Positions 1 through 6,846 of a stretch of 8,980 bases of DNA are shown one piece after another (position 1 is the stretch's first letter; each line of letters starts with the position of its first letter). The notes beneath the pieces are model-generated. The model ran no database searches and was not told where the DNA came from. It saw only the letters and a program-made list of their open reading frames with translations. The stretch is from RGIG464 sp045643185 (GTDB lineage Bacteria; Myxococcota_A; Bradymonadia; UBA4248): positions 1-8,980 of the forward strand of contig JAZUKH010000010.1 of assembly GCA_045643185.1 (NCBI GenBank). Reading direction: 5' to 3'. A program made the position numbers and the translations under genes.

Positions 1-1752
1 GATAGTCCTGACACACCCTCAAAAGGACATTACGAAACCTGGTGGCGCACAACCGATGCTTCAACCAGCACGTTATACTGGGGCGGCCCAGCCATCCACG
101 ACATCAACGACGATGGCGTGCCCGAGATCATCGGATATGGCGGCGAAGTTTTCGATACTAAGACTGGCGCGCGCCTCAACCCGTCTCAGTCGATCTACGA
201 GCTCTCATACACTCCGACGCTCGGCGACTTGGACGGCGACGGCAATGTCGAGATCATCGGCTCAACCAACGTTTATCGATGGAACAAAGAAACCAGTCGG
301 TGGGACAACGCCTATCCCAGTGTCCACACGGGCGTCTACATTCATCATTCATACGCCGACTTTGGCACGCGTCATCCCGACGGCACCTTCGACTTCGAAA
401 CGCTGGACGGCATCGCCGAAGTCGCAACCTGCGGAAACAACCTCGTCGATATCTCGACGCTTCAGGGGGAGAAGCTTCTACACGAGTCGCCAGGAGAAAT
501 CGATACTGGCGGCGGTCCGTGCACCATCGGTGATTTCGACGGCGACGGTCTCCCCGAAGTCGCCACCGCCTTCGGTAACTACTACCGCATCTATGACCCC
601 CGATGCCAAACTGGCGATCCTGGATGCGCAGGCAACAAACTCCTGTGGCAGATGGCCTCACAAGACCTCTCTTCCGCTTCGACGGGGTCTTCGCTCTTCG
701 ACTTCGATGGCGATGGCGCCATGGAAGCTGTCTACGCCGACGAATGCTACACCCGCGTCTATGACGGCAAAACGGGCGAAGTTCTCTTCTCGGCCTACCG
801 CGCAAGCGCAACGTGGCATGAATACCCCGTTATCGCCGACGTCGACAACGACGAATCCGCAGAGATCGTTGTAGGTTCAAATAACAGCATCATTTGCCCA
901 CGAGGTAGCTCGGCTTCGGTCACTGCCGACTCGATCCACCGCGGTCTCAAATGCCAGACCAACGCCGACTGCAAATCCAACAACTGCGTCAAAGTCCACG
1001 AAACGGATACGCTCGGACTTTGCCGATGCACCGCCGACAACCAGTGCAACTATCGAACTGACGCAAATGGCAACATTCTCAACGAATACGCCTGTCTCGA
1101 TGGGCTAAACGCCGAAGACAAAGCCGGCGGCAAAGTCTGCCGCGCCATACGACGAAACTCCGAAAAAGTCACCGGCGTCCGCGTCATGCGTGACAGCCTT
1201 GACCGCTGGACAAGCTCCAGAAATCTCTGGAACCAGCACGCCTACAACATCACCAACATCCTTGACGACATGACGATCCCCAAAACCTCGTCCTGGGTGC
1301 AGAACTTCAAACAGACCGATCCGAAGCTCAACAACTTCCGCCAGAACGTTCAGGGCTCACGCGGTCGCAACGTGGCGCCCGATATCACCGGCCGCTTCAC
1401 CGGCAATACCTGCACACAGTCTGGCTCCGACATTTCCGTCAAAGGCGTGATCTGCAACCGCGGCACCAAAATGGTCGCTTCGCTCATGCCTGCCACCTTC
1501 TACCTCGCCGATGAAGCCGGCGAACGCGGCGACATCCTCTGCGTCTCCTACACGACCGCAAACGTCCCCGTCGGCGGCTGCCTCGAAGTCTCGTGCAACC
1601 TCAAAGACAAATTCACGAACGTCGATCAGGTCGTCGGAAAAGAGATCATCATGGTCGCAAACGACGACGGCAACGGCGGCAGAACCACCGTCGAGTGCAA
1701 CGACAACAACAACGAAGACCGAACCACCGTCGATAGTTGCCCAGTCTACTAA
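1..1752 (+). CDS. Secreted FG-GAP/VCBS repeat protein with cysteine-rich insert (5' partial)
   Basis: The frame is open from base 1, so the start and any signal peptide lie left of the window; 583 residues remain, ending in TAA. Numbering from the first codon here, calcium-loop FG-GAP motifs are visible at about residues 34-42 (DINDDGVPE), 75-81 (GDLDGDG), 177-183 (GDFDGDG), 233-239 (FDFDGDG) and 279-285 (ADVDNDE), each followed by a hydrophobic strand such as EIIGS or EVATAFG. These repeats normally build a beta-propeller. A module with eight cysteines follows at about 318-380, then a WNQHAYNITNI segment (about 410-420) and a C-terminal cysteine-containing domain (about 459-583) that resembles a CARDB-type beta-sandwich. 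Family knowledge suggests an exported, surface or extracellular protein, possibly disulfide-bonded; ligand and role are unknown. An internal GTG at 118 is not the real start, because coding similarity continues upstream of it. Two terminator hairpins follow within 165 bp. No catalytic residues are recognised. Confidence 0.88.
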   Translation, partial: DSPDTPSKGHYETWWRTTDASTSTLYWGGPAIHDINDDGVPEIIGYGGEVFDTKTGARLNPSQSIYELSYTPTLGDLDGDGNVEIIGSTNVYRWNKETSRWDNAYPSVHTGVYIHHSYADFGTRHPDGTFDFETLDGIAEVATCGNNLVDISTLQGEKLLHESPGEIDTGGGPCTIGDFDGDGLPEVATAFGNYYRIYDPRCQTGDPGCAGNKLLWQMASQDLSSASTGSSLFDFDGDGAMEAVYADECYTRVYDGKTGEVLFSAYRASATWHEYPVIADVDNDESAEIVVGSNNSIICPRGSSASVTADSIHRGLKCQTNADCKSNNCVKVHETDTLGLCRCTADNQCNYRTDANGNILNEYACLDGLNAEDKAGGKVCRAIRRNSEKVTGVRVMRDSLDRWTSSRNLWNQHAYNITNILDDMTIPKTSSWVQNFKQTDPKLNNFRQNVQGSRGRNVAPDITGRFTGNTCTQSGSDISVKGVICNRGTKMVASLMPATFYLADEAGERGDILCVSYTTANVPVGGCLEVSCNLKDKFTNVDQVVGKEIIMVANDDGNGGRTTVECNDNNNEDRTTVDSCPVY

Positions 1753-1803
1753 ATTCATTCTTGTTGTTGCGACCGCTATCCCTTCGGGATACGCGGATCG
1801 CTG

Positions 1804-1841
1804 TGCGCCTATTGCCGATGGCAATACGGCGCATTTTTTTT
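1804..1841 (+). terminator. Intrinsic terminator, copy 1 (hairpin B)
   Basis: The stem TGCGCCTATTGCC (1804-1816) pairs with GGCAATA and GGCGCA (1820-1833) around a GAT loop, with a bulged C at 1827, giving 13 base pairs. Eight T follow (1834-1841). It is placed 51 bp after the FG-GAP gene's stop and points the right way to end that transcript. Confidence 0.85.
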
Positions 1842-1878
1842 AGGCGACCGCTATCCCTTCGGGATACGCGGATCGCTG

Positions 1879-1915
1879 TGCGCCTATTGCCGATGGCAAT
1901 ACGGCGCATTTTTTT
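1879..1915 (+). terminator. Intrinsic terminator, copy 2 (hairpin B)
   Basis: Exact second copy of the preceding hairpin: 13 base pairs, GAT loop, bulged C at 1902, followed by seven T (1909-1915). It would act as a back-up for read-through and insulate the convergent transporter gene from antisense transcription. Confidence 0.82.
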
Positions 1916-1987
1916 AGGCGACCGCTATCCCTTCGGGATACGCGGATCGCTGTGCGTCAACACGTTTCGTTGCCACGACCGATGAAT

Positions 1988-2023
1988 AAAAAAAACCTGG
2001 CTTCACTTCATGAAGCCAGGTTT
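1988..2023 (-). terminator. Intrinsic terminator of the Na/Pi cotransporter gene
   Basis: A perfect 13 bp inverted repeat (1993-2005 with 2011-2023, core CCTGGCTTCA) surrounds a 5-base loop. An A-run lies at 1988-1995 on the plus strand, so a minus-strand transcript would end with a hairpin running into U residues. It sits about 60 bp after the stop of the transporter gene. On the plus strand only three T follow the stem, so it is mainly one-directional. A smaller 6 bp hairpin (TTGCGG 2031-2036 with CCGCAA 2045-2050) lies between it and the stop codon. Confidence 0.9.
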
Positions 2024-2081
2024 CACGTGGTTGCGGTCCCACTGCCGCAACAAGCGCTTGCTTGTCGACTATATTATAATG

Positions 2082-3719
2082 TTAGGATTTGATGCCGAAG
2101 TCGTATTCGTGCAAAGCAAAAGCGATGTTGATCGCGTGATCGGAACAACGTTCCAGGTCACTGGCCATATTCGTAAAAATAACACCGCCGAGCGGGTCGC
2201 ACTGATGAGCCAACAAACGATTGACGTGATTATTGACGATGCGCTTTTCGAGGTCATCGACAAGTTGTTCCTGCTTTTCAGCAAGACCAAGATCGTCAAA
2301 TTTCTCGTGCTCAAAAATGTCGATGCACATTTCGATCGCTTTGATGGACTCTGTGGCGATCTCGCGCAGATCAGCAAGGCCGTCCTCTGAAATCACCGCT
2401 TTTTTAGATTTCACCTGGGATTCGTATTCGGTCAGGTTTTCAGCGTGGTCGGAAATACGCTCGATATCCGCAACCACAAGGGTCATCTGAGAGACCTTAT
2501 TGCGCTCATGTCCAGTCATGTCGCTGGTTCGCAGCTTTACGAGGCGTTGCGTGATGGCATGGGTCAAATAGTTCACCGATAACTCGGTTTCTTCGACCTT
2601 CTCACAAAGCTTGTCATCAAGATTGAAGAACGCGTCGACCGCATTTTTTAGGTTACGACACGACAAACGGGCCATGCGCGTAATTTCTTTTTGAGCCTGA
2701 TCCAGGGCAACGGCTGGCGGCAAATTGCCGTCCTGCATATATATAAGCTGGCGATCCTTCAATTTTTCAGTTTCAGCCGGTAAGATCGGCAATACTTTCT
2801 GAGAAAGCTTCACCAGGAACGGCGTAAACGGCAACAGGATCGCCACAGCAACGATGGCGAAGATCGAGTGGGCGTTTGCCACCTGTCGACCAATATTATC
2901 GGGCGAAAGCGACTGGATCCAATCCAAAAATTGAGGAATGAGCGCAATGATTGCGATCAAAATGGCTGCGCGGAAAAGGTTGAAGATCAGGTTGAGCGCT
3001 GCCGTGCGTTTACCGTTACGATTGGTCGTCAACGACGCCAAAATGTTCGGCGTGACCGACCCAATGGCTGCACCAATACAAAGGTAGACCGCCATTTCAA
3101 AGCTAATGAGCCCCTGAATCGCAAACGTCTGAAAAATAACGACCGATGAGGACGAACTTTGAAGCAACGCCGTAAACGCGACCCCAAAAACCACCGCCAA
3201 AGCCGGGTTTTGAAGGTTCCCAAGAAATGAAATGAACTCCGCACTTTGCGAAAGCGGGTAGATCGCATGACTGATCAGCGAAAGGCCGACGAACAGCATA
3301 CCAAAGCCGAGAATGACCGTGCCGATATGGCGAACGATCGTCTTTTTGACGAAAAGACAGAGTATCGCGCCGATAAACAGAATCAGTGGTGCGTATGCCC
3401 CAAGACTAAAAGCCGTGATCTGCGCAGTGATCGTCGTACCGATATTGGCGCCCATAATGACACCGATCGCCTGTAACAACGACATCATGCCAGAATTGAC
3501 AAAACCAATCACCATCATGTCGGTCGCAGCCGAACTCTGAATAAGAATGGTAACAAGCAACCCAACAAAAACAGCAACAATACGGTTACTTGTAGCGTGT
3601 TCCAGGATGGTTTTCAGCTGATCACCAGCAGCGTTTTTCAACCCTGTTGACATGATCGACATGCCATACAGGAACAACCCGACCCCACCTAACAGTGCAA
3701 AGAATCCGAGTATATCCAT
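2082..3719 (-). CDS. Na+/phosphate cotransporter with C-terminal PhoU-like domain (NptA/YjbB family)
   Basis: 545 residues, close to E. coli YjbB in length and plan. The first ~305 residues are strongly hydrophobic, with about eight to nine membrane segments, and contain the family's two inverted repeats: QSSAATDMMVIGF (61-73) with GANIGTTITA (90-99), then QSSSSSVVIFQ (187-197) with GAAIGSVTPNILAS (216-229). Residues ~335-540 are soluble and helical with two PhoU-type metal-binding signatures, ADIERISDHAENL (417-429) and ASDLERCSDHAIN (519-531). The family carries sodium-coupled inorganic phosphate across the inner membrane; the PhoU part probably senses or regulates. Start chosen at ATG 3719, preceded on its strand by GAGGGAGGAGT, a strong ribosome site. 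The gene stands alone, divergent from clpB and convergent with the FG-GAP gene. Oddities: Ala replaces the usual Asn in the second GANIGTT motif, and Ala and Asp appear in the first QSSSATT motif. Import versus export of phosphate cannot be read from the sequence. Confidence 0.95.
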   Translation of the reverse strand: MDILGFFALLGGVGLFLYGMSIMSTGLKNAAGDQLKTILEHATSNRIVAVFVGLLVTILIQSSAATDMMVIGFVNSGMMSLLQAIGVIMGANIGTTITAQITAFSLGAYAPLILFIGAILCLFVKKTIVRHIGTVILGFGMLFVGLSLISHAIYPLSQSAEFISFLGNLQNPALAVVFGVAFTALLQSSSSSVVIFQTFAIQGLISFEMAVYLCIGAAIGSVTPNILASLTTNRNGKRTAALNLIFNLFRAAILIAIIALIPQFLDWIQSLSPDNIGRQVANAHSIFAIVAVAILLPFTPFLVKLSQKVLPILPAETEKLKDRQLIYMQDGNLPPAVALDQAQKEITRMARLSCRNLKNAVDAFFNLDDKLCEKVEETELSVNYLTHAITQRLVKLRTSDMTGHERNKVSQMTLVVADIERISDHAENLTEYESQVKSKKAVISEDGLADLREIATESIKAIEMCIDIFEHEKFDDLGLAEKQEQLVDDLEKRIVNNHVNRLLAHQCDPLGGVIFTNMASDLERCSDHAINIAFALHEYDFGIKS

Positions 3720-3778
3720 ACTCCTCCCTCACCAAGGATAAGCCCCCTTGAAAACCATTTTCTTGGTAGGCGCAGACG

Positions 3779-3806
3779 TTTAGAACAAACATCAAAATAT
3801 AGTCAA
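3779..3806 (-). promoter_or_regulatory. Candidate sigma-70 promoter of the Na/Pi cotransporter gene
   Basis: On the minus strand TTGACT (3801-3806) is followed after 16 bases by TCTAAA (3779-3784). A TGT just upstream of the -10 hexamer gives an extended -10. Transcription would begin near 3771, giving a leader of about 50 bases before the ribosome site. Matches are 5/6 and 4/6 to consensus. Confidence 0.6.
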
Positions 3807-3899
3807 GCCTTTTTCCCGTTTTGTTCACGCCCCAGGTTCACGCTCAGCCGTCCGCGCGTCTATCCATCCCCCTGCGAACCGCAGCCCCAGGCCTGCTCA

Positions 3900-3940
3900 A
3901 AAACAAATTGTTCAAGAATAAGCAAACGAAAACAAATTGT
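3900..3940. repeat. Direct repeat AAAACAAATTGT in the divergent gap
   Basis: The 12-mer AAAACAAATTGT occurs at 3900-3911 and again at 3929-3940, 29 bp apart, close to three helical turns. The first copy contains AACAAATTGTT (3902-3912), an 11-base palindrome with a central A; the second lacks only the final T. It could be a pair of regulator sites between the two divergent promoters, or chance in AT-rich DNA. Confidence 0.4.
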
Positions 3941-3988
3941 GATCCTCGGCTGAAATATTACCGCCTGAACAAATACATACAAATCGTC

Positions 3989-4015
3989 TTGACTTATTTT
4001 CTCGGTGTTTATCCT
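3989..4015 (+). promoter_or_regulatory. Weak candidate promoter for clpB
   Basis: TTGACT (3989-3994, 5/6 to the -35 consensus) with TATCCT (4010-4015, 4/6) at a short spacing of 15. This would leave a leader of about 120 bases. The -35 context CTTGACT is also close to the heat-shock CTTGAAA, but no C-rich CCCCAT-type -10 follows at 13-15 bases. An alternative AT-rich pair closer to the gene (TTTACT 4096-4101, TTTAAT 4121-4126) has a 19-base spacer. None is decisive. Confidence 0.3.
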
Positions 4016-4143
4016 TATCTGCCCGTGAGCGATTGAATAAAAACCGTTCAAAGCCTTAAATTGTCTAAGAAAATTCATTTTTCAACGGACGTATTTTTAC
4101 TGATCAAATTAACATTTGTATTTAATATATAAGGAGCATCACA

Positions 4144-6714
4144 ATGAGATTCGACAAATTGACGATAAAATCACGCGAAGCCATAGAACAGATGCAGAAA
4201 CTGGCTCAACAGTCCCACCATTCGGAACTTTCGACGCTGCATTTATTAAAAGCCCTGTGCCTTCAGGAAGGTACGGTGGCTTCGTTACTCGAACGCGTCG
4301 GCTGCAAGACCGTTCAACTGATCGGCCTGATCGATGCCGAACTGGCCAAAAAGCCCAAGCTCCAGGGCGCAGACGCGAGCGTGTCCCGCGAACTCAACGA
4401 AGTCTTTGAAGCCTCACAAAACCTCGCCAATGACATGCACGACGACTATGTGTCGACCGAACACTTCATTCTGGCGATGAGCAGCCGTGCCTGCGATGCA
4501 CGCGCTCCGCTTTCACAGGCTGGCGTGAAATACGAAGACCTCTTGCACGCACTCGTCGACGTTCGAGGCACACAGCGTGTCACGAGCGAAAACCCGGAAG
4601 CCACGTTTGAAGCCCTCAAACAATATACGCGCGACCTCACCGAGGACGCTGCGAAAGGCAAACTCGACCCGATCATCGGACGAAATGAAGAAATTCGACG
4701 AACGCTGCAGGTGCTGTCCCGCAAAACCAAGAACAATCCTGTGCTGATCGGTGAACCCGGTGTCGGTAAAACCGCCATCGCGGAAGGCATCGCACAGCGC
4801 ATCGCCTCCGGTGACGTGCCCGAATCACTCAAAAATAAACGCGTTCTTTCACTCGACCTCGGCTTGCTCATCGCGGGCGCAAAATACCGAGGTGAATTCG
4901 AAGAACGTCTCAAAAGCGTCCTGAAAGAGATCTCGACCTCAAACGGCAACATCATTCTCTTCATCGACGAGATCCACACGCTCGTCAAAGCGGGGGGCGG
5001 TGAAGGCGCCATGGATGCTTCAAATATGCTCAAACCGGCACTCGCCCGCGGCGAGCTTCGATGCGTCGGAGCCACGACCCTGAAAGAGTACCGAATCATT
5101 GAAAAAGACGCTGCCCTCGAACGTCGTTTTCAGCCCGTCATGGTCGATGAGCCTTCACAACAGGATGCCATCACCATTCTGCGCGGCATCAAAGAACGAT
5201 ATGAGACGCATCACGGCATTCACATCACCGATGCCGCCATCATCGCCGCAGTTAACCTCAGCACGCGATATATTGCCGATCGCTTCTTGCCCGACAAAGC
5301 CATCGACCTCGTCGACGAAGCCGCCGCGCAATTAAAAATGGAAGCTGAAAGTCTGCCTACACCCATCGACCAGATCGAACGCGCACTCATCGAGCTCGAG
5401 ATCCAACGTCAGGCACTCCTCAAAGAAACCGATGACGCCTCAAAAGAACGACTCGCACAGACCGAACGTGACATCGCAGAAAAAAAAGAACTCGCAAGCG
5501 GCATGAAAGCTCAGTGGCAACACGAACGAGACATGCTCAAAAACATCAAGGAAGCCAGAAAACATCTCGATCAGCTCAAAATTGAACTCGAGCACGCACA
5601 ACGCGAGGGCAATTACAACCGCGCCGCTGAACTGCGTTACGGTGAGATCCCCGCACTCGAAAAAGACATCGAGCGCATGAACGAAGACATGGCAAATTAT
5701 GGCGATCAACACGAAACCTTCTTACGCGAAGCCGTTCGTGCAGAAGACATCGCGGCGATCGTCGCCAAATGGACTGGTATTCCTGTCAAAAAAATGATGT
5801 CGGGTGAATCCGAAAAACTGCTTCATCTCGAAGAATACATGCACGAACGCGTGATCGGTCAAGACGAAGCTATCCATGCCGTGTCGGACGCCGTTCGTCG
5901 CTCACGTGCTGGTTTGCAGGATCCCAAACGCCCAATCGGTTCCTTCATCTTCATGGGACCGACCGGCGTTGGTAAAACCGAGCTCGCCAAGACACTCGCT
6001 GACATTCTCTTCAATGACGAAACGTCCATGACACGACTCGACATGAGCGAGTATATGGAAAAACACAGCGTCAGTCGACTCGTCGGCGCGCCTCCGGGGT
6101 ACGTCGGCTACGACGAAGGCGGTCAGCTCACCGAAGCCGTCAGACGAAAACCCTATTCCGTCATCCTCTTCGACGAGATCGAAAAAGCCCATCCCGATGT
6201 CTTCAACATGTTGCTGCAGATCCTCGACGATGGCAGACTCACAGATTCAAAAGGCAGAACCGTCGATTTCAGAAACACCGTCATCATCATGACGAGCAAC
6301 GTCGGAAGCGACATTTTGCAACAGACGGAGATCCCGATCGAACAGCGAAAAGATGCCGTTTTGGCGCGCCTCAAAACGATGTTCAAACCCGAATTCCTTA
6401 ACCGAATCGACGAGATCATCACCTTCCAGCCACTGACCGCGGAACAGATCGGTGACATTCTCAAAATTCAGTTGCGTTCGCTCGAACAGCGACTCGCGGA
6501 ACGACACCTCAACCTCGAACTCACTCAGAACGCATTCAACGCACTCTGCCAAAATGGCTGCGACATCACTTACGGCGCTCGTCCTCTCAAACGTGCGGTG
6601 CAGCGTGACCTCGAAAACCCGCTTGCCAGATTCATGCTCGCGAATCCACTCGAAGACCAGCAGAAGATCCTCGCTGACTGGATCGACGGGGAAATGCACA
6701 TCACCGCAATCTAA
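4144..6714 (+). CDS. clpB: ClpB, ATP-dependent protein disaggregase (Hsp100)
   Basis: 856 residues, against 857 in E. coli, with colinear motifs. N domain at 1-145 with paired Clp_N repeats. First AAA+ module: Walker A GEPGVGKT (203-210), pore-loop Tyr248 in AGAKYRG, Walker B ILFIDEIH (271-278, Glu276 catalytic), arginine fingers R327/R328. Middle coiled-coil domain at about 404-525, rich in Glu, Lys and Arg, which separates ClpB from ClpA and ClpC. Second AAA+ module: Walker A GPTGVGKT (605-612, Lys611), Walker B VILFDEIE (673-680, Glu678), pore loop GYVGYDEGG (652-660), sensor Asn719, sensor-2 GARPLKRAV (811-819). The hexamer threads aggregated proteins through its pore together with DnaK/DnaJ in the cytosol. 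Start chosen at ATG 4144, 7 bases after AAGGAG (4131-4136). No obvious internal start matching the short ClpB form of E. coli. Monocistronic: a strong terminator follows 46 bp after the stop. All key residues are intact. Confidence 0.98.
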   Translation: MRFDKLTIKSREAIEQMQKLAQQSHHSELSTLHLLKALCLQEGTVASLLERVGCKTVQLIGLIDAELAKKPKLQGADASVSRELNEVFEASQNLANDMHDDYVSTEHFILAMSSRACDARAPLSQAGVKYEDLLHALVDVRGTQRVTSENPEATFEALKQYTRDLTEDAAKGKLDPIIGRNEEIRRTLQVLSRKTKNNPVLIGEPGVGKTAIAEGIAQRIASGDVPESLKNKRVLSLDLGLLIAGAKYRGEFEERLKSVLKEISTSNGNIILFIDEIHTLVKAGGGEGAMDASNMLKPALARGELRCVGATTLKEYRIIEKDAALERRFQPVMVDEPSQQDAITILRGIKERYETHHGIHITDAAIIAAVNLSTRYIADRFLPDKAIDLVDEAAAQLKMEAESLPTPIDQIERALIELEIQRQALLKETDDASKERLAQTERDIAEKKELASGMKAQWQHERDMLKNIKEARKHLDQLKIELEHAQREGNYNRAAELRYGEIPALEKDIERMNEDMANYGDQHETFLREAVRAEDIAAIVAKWTGIPVKKMMSGESEKLLHLEEYMHERVIGQDEAIHAVSDAVRRSRAGLQDPKRPIGSFIFMGPTGVGKTELAKTLADILFNDETSMTRLDMSEYMEKHSVSRLVGAPPGYVGYDEGGQLTEAVRRKPYSVILFDEIEKAHPDVFNMLLQILDDGRLTDSKGRTVDFRNTVIIMTSNVGSDILQQTEIPIEQRKDAVLARLKTMFKPEFLNRIDEIITFQPLTAEQIGDILKIQLRSLEQRLAERHLNLELTQNAFNALCQNGCDITYGARPLKRAVQRDLENPLARFMLANPLEDQQKILADWIDGEMHITAI

Positions 6715-6760
6715 TGGGTCGCCTAACCCCTACACACACACATGAAAAACTGATATAAGC

Positions 6761-6794
6761 GCGCGCTTTGGTACTGCCAAAGCGCGCTTTTTTT
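6761..6794 (+). terminator. Intrinsic terminator of clpB
   Basis: A perfect 11 bp stem GCGCGCTTTGG (6761-6771) pairs with 6777-6787 around a TACTG loop, followed directly by seven T (6788-6794). It lies between clpB and metG, only 52 bases before the metG start codon, so the two genes should be separate transcription units. Confidence 0.93.
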
Positions 6795-6835
6795 GTGCGT
6801 TCAGACAGGATCAATTTCGTCAACGACCTTTTTTG

Positions 6836-6841
6836 AAGGAG
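6836..6841 (+). promoter_or_regulatory. Ribosome binding site that fixes the metG start
   Basis: AAGGAG lies 5 bases before ATG 6847. An in-frame TTG at 6793 would add 18 residues, but it overlaps the terminator T-run and has no ribosome site, and the family's N-terminus (KRRILITSGLPYANG) begins right after the ATG. Confidence 0.9.
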
Positions 6842-6846
6842 AAAGT

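Larger units (their letters stand above)
1769..1956 (+). repeat. Tandem 74-75 bp repeat made of paired hairpins (A-B-A-B-A)
   Basis: Two complete units start at 1769 and 1844 and a truncated third runs 1918-1956. The first 65 bases of units 1 and 2 are identical; the units differ only by 8 versus 7 T at the end. Each unit contains hairpin A, with a stem starting GCGACCGCTATCCC, a TTC loop and single bulged C and A bases in the 3' arm. It also contains hairpin B, with a stem starting TGCGCCTATTGCC, a GAT loop and one bulged C in the 3' arm, followed by a T-run. Unit 3 keeps A and stops in the first bases of B's 5' arm. The array lies directly after the stop of the FG-GAP gene, in a convergent gap. 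Near identity implies recent duplication or homogenisation. It may act as repeated 3'-end stabilisers plus terminators; that is an inference. Confidence 0.9.
3720..4143. other. Divergent intergenic regulatory region
   Basis: 424 bp between two divergent starts with no credible gene. It holds the candidate promoter of the transporter (3779-3806), a pair of AACAAATTG elements (3900-3940), a weak candidate promoter for clpB (3989-4015) and an AT-rich leader ending in AAGGAG (4131-4136), 7 bases before the clpB ATG. The part around 3830-3895 is C-rich and unlike its surroundings. I see no CIRCE operator (TTAGCACTC and its inverted partner) and no convincing heat-shock sigma-32 promoter. Confidence 0.7.

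Noticed and set aside
56..874. 272-residue plus-strand open frame at the left end
   Set aside because: Overlaps the FG-GAP gene in another frame; Ser/Thr/Arg-rich shadow with no motif, while the FG-GAP frame shows clear calcium loops.
1769..1956. CRISPR array
   Set aside because: The copies abut with no unique spacers between them and no cas gene is near.
1769..1956. Integron attC sites or RAYT-type REP elements
   Set aside because: The bulged bases on one arm are reminiscent of attC, but the GTT/AAC core sites are absent. No conserved GTAG-like tetranucleotide precedes hairpin A and no integrase or RAYT transposase is in the window.
1737..1985. 82-residue plus-strand open frame across the hairpin array
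   Set aside because: It is a translation of the tandem repeat itself (repeated RPLSLRDTRIAVRLLPMA), starts inside the FG-GAP gene and has no ribosome site. Such frames are typical false genes over structured repeats.
3821..4078. Small open frames of about 70 residues on both strands of the divergent gap
   Set aside because: No ribosome site, no motif, low-complexity composition, and they overlap candidate promoter elements.
4446..5099. 217-residue minus-strand open frame inside clpB
   Set aside because: Shadow of clpB caused by the same codon bias; Ser/Arg-rich, no known motif.
6793..6846. Upstream TTG start adding 18 residues to MetG
   Set aside because: It overlaps the clpB terminator T-run, has no ribosome site and gives an N-terminal extension unlike the family.
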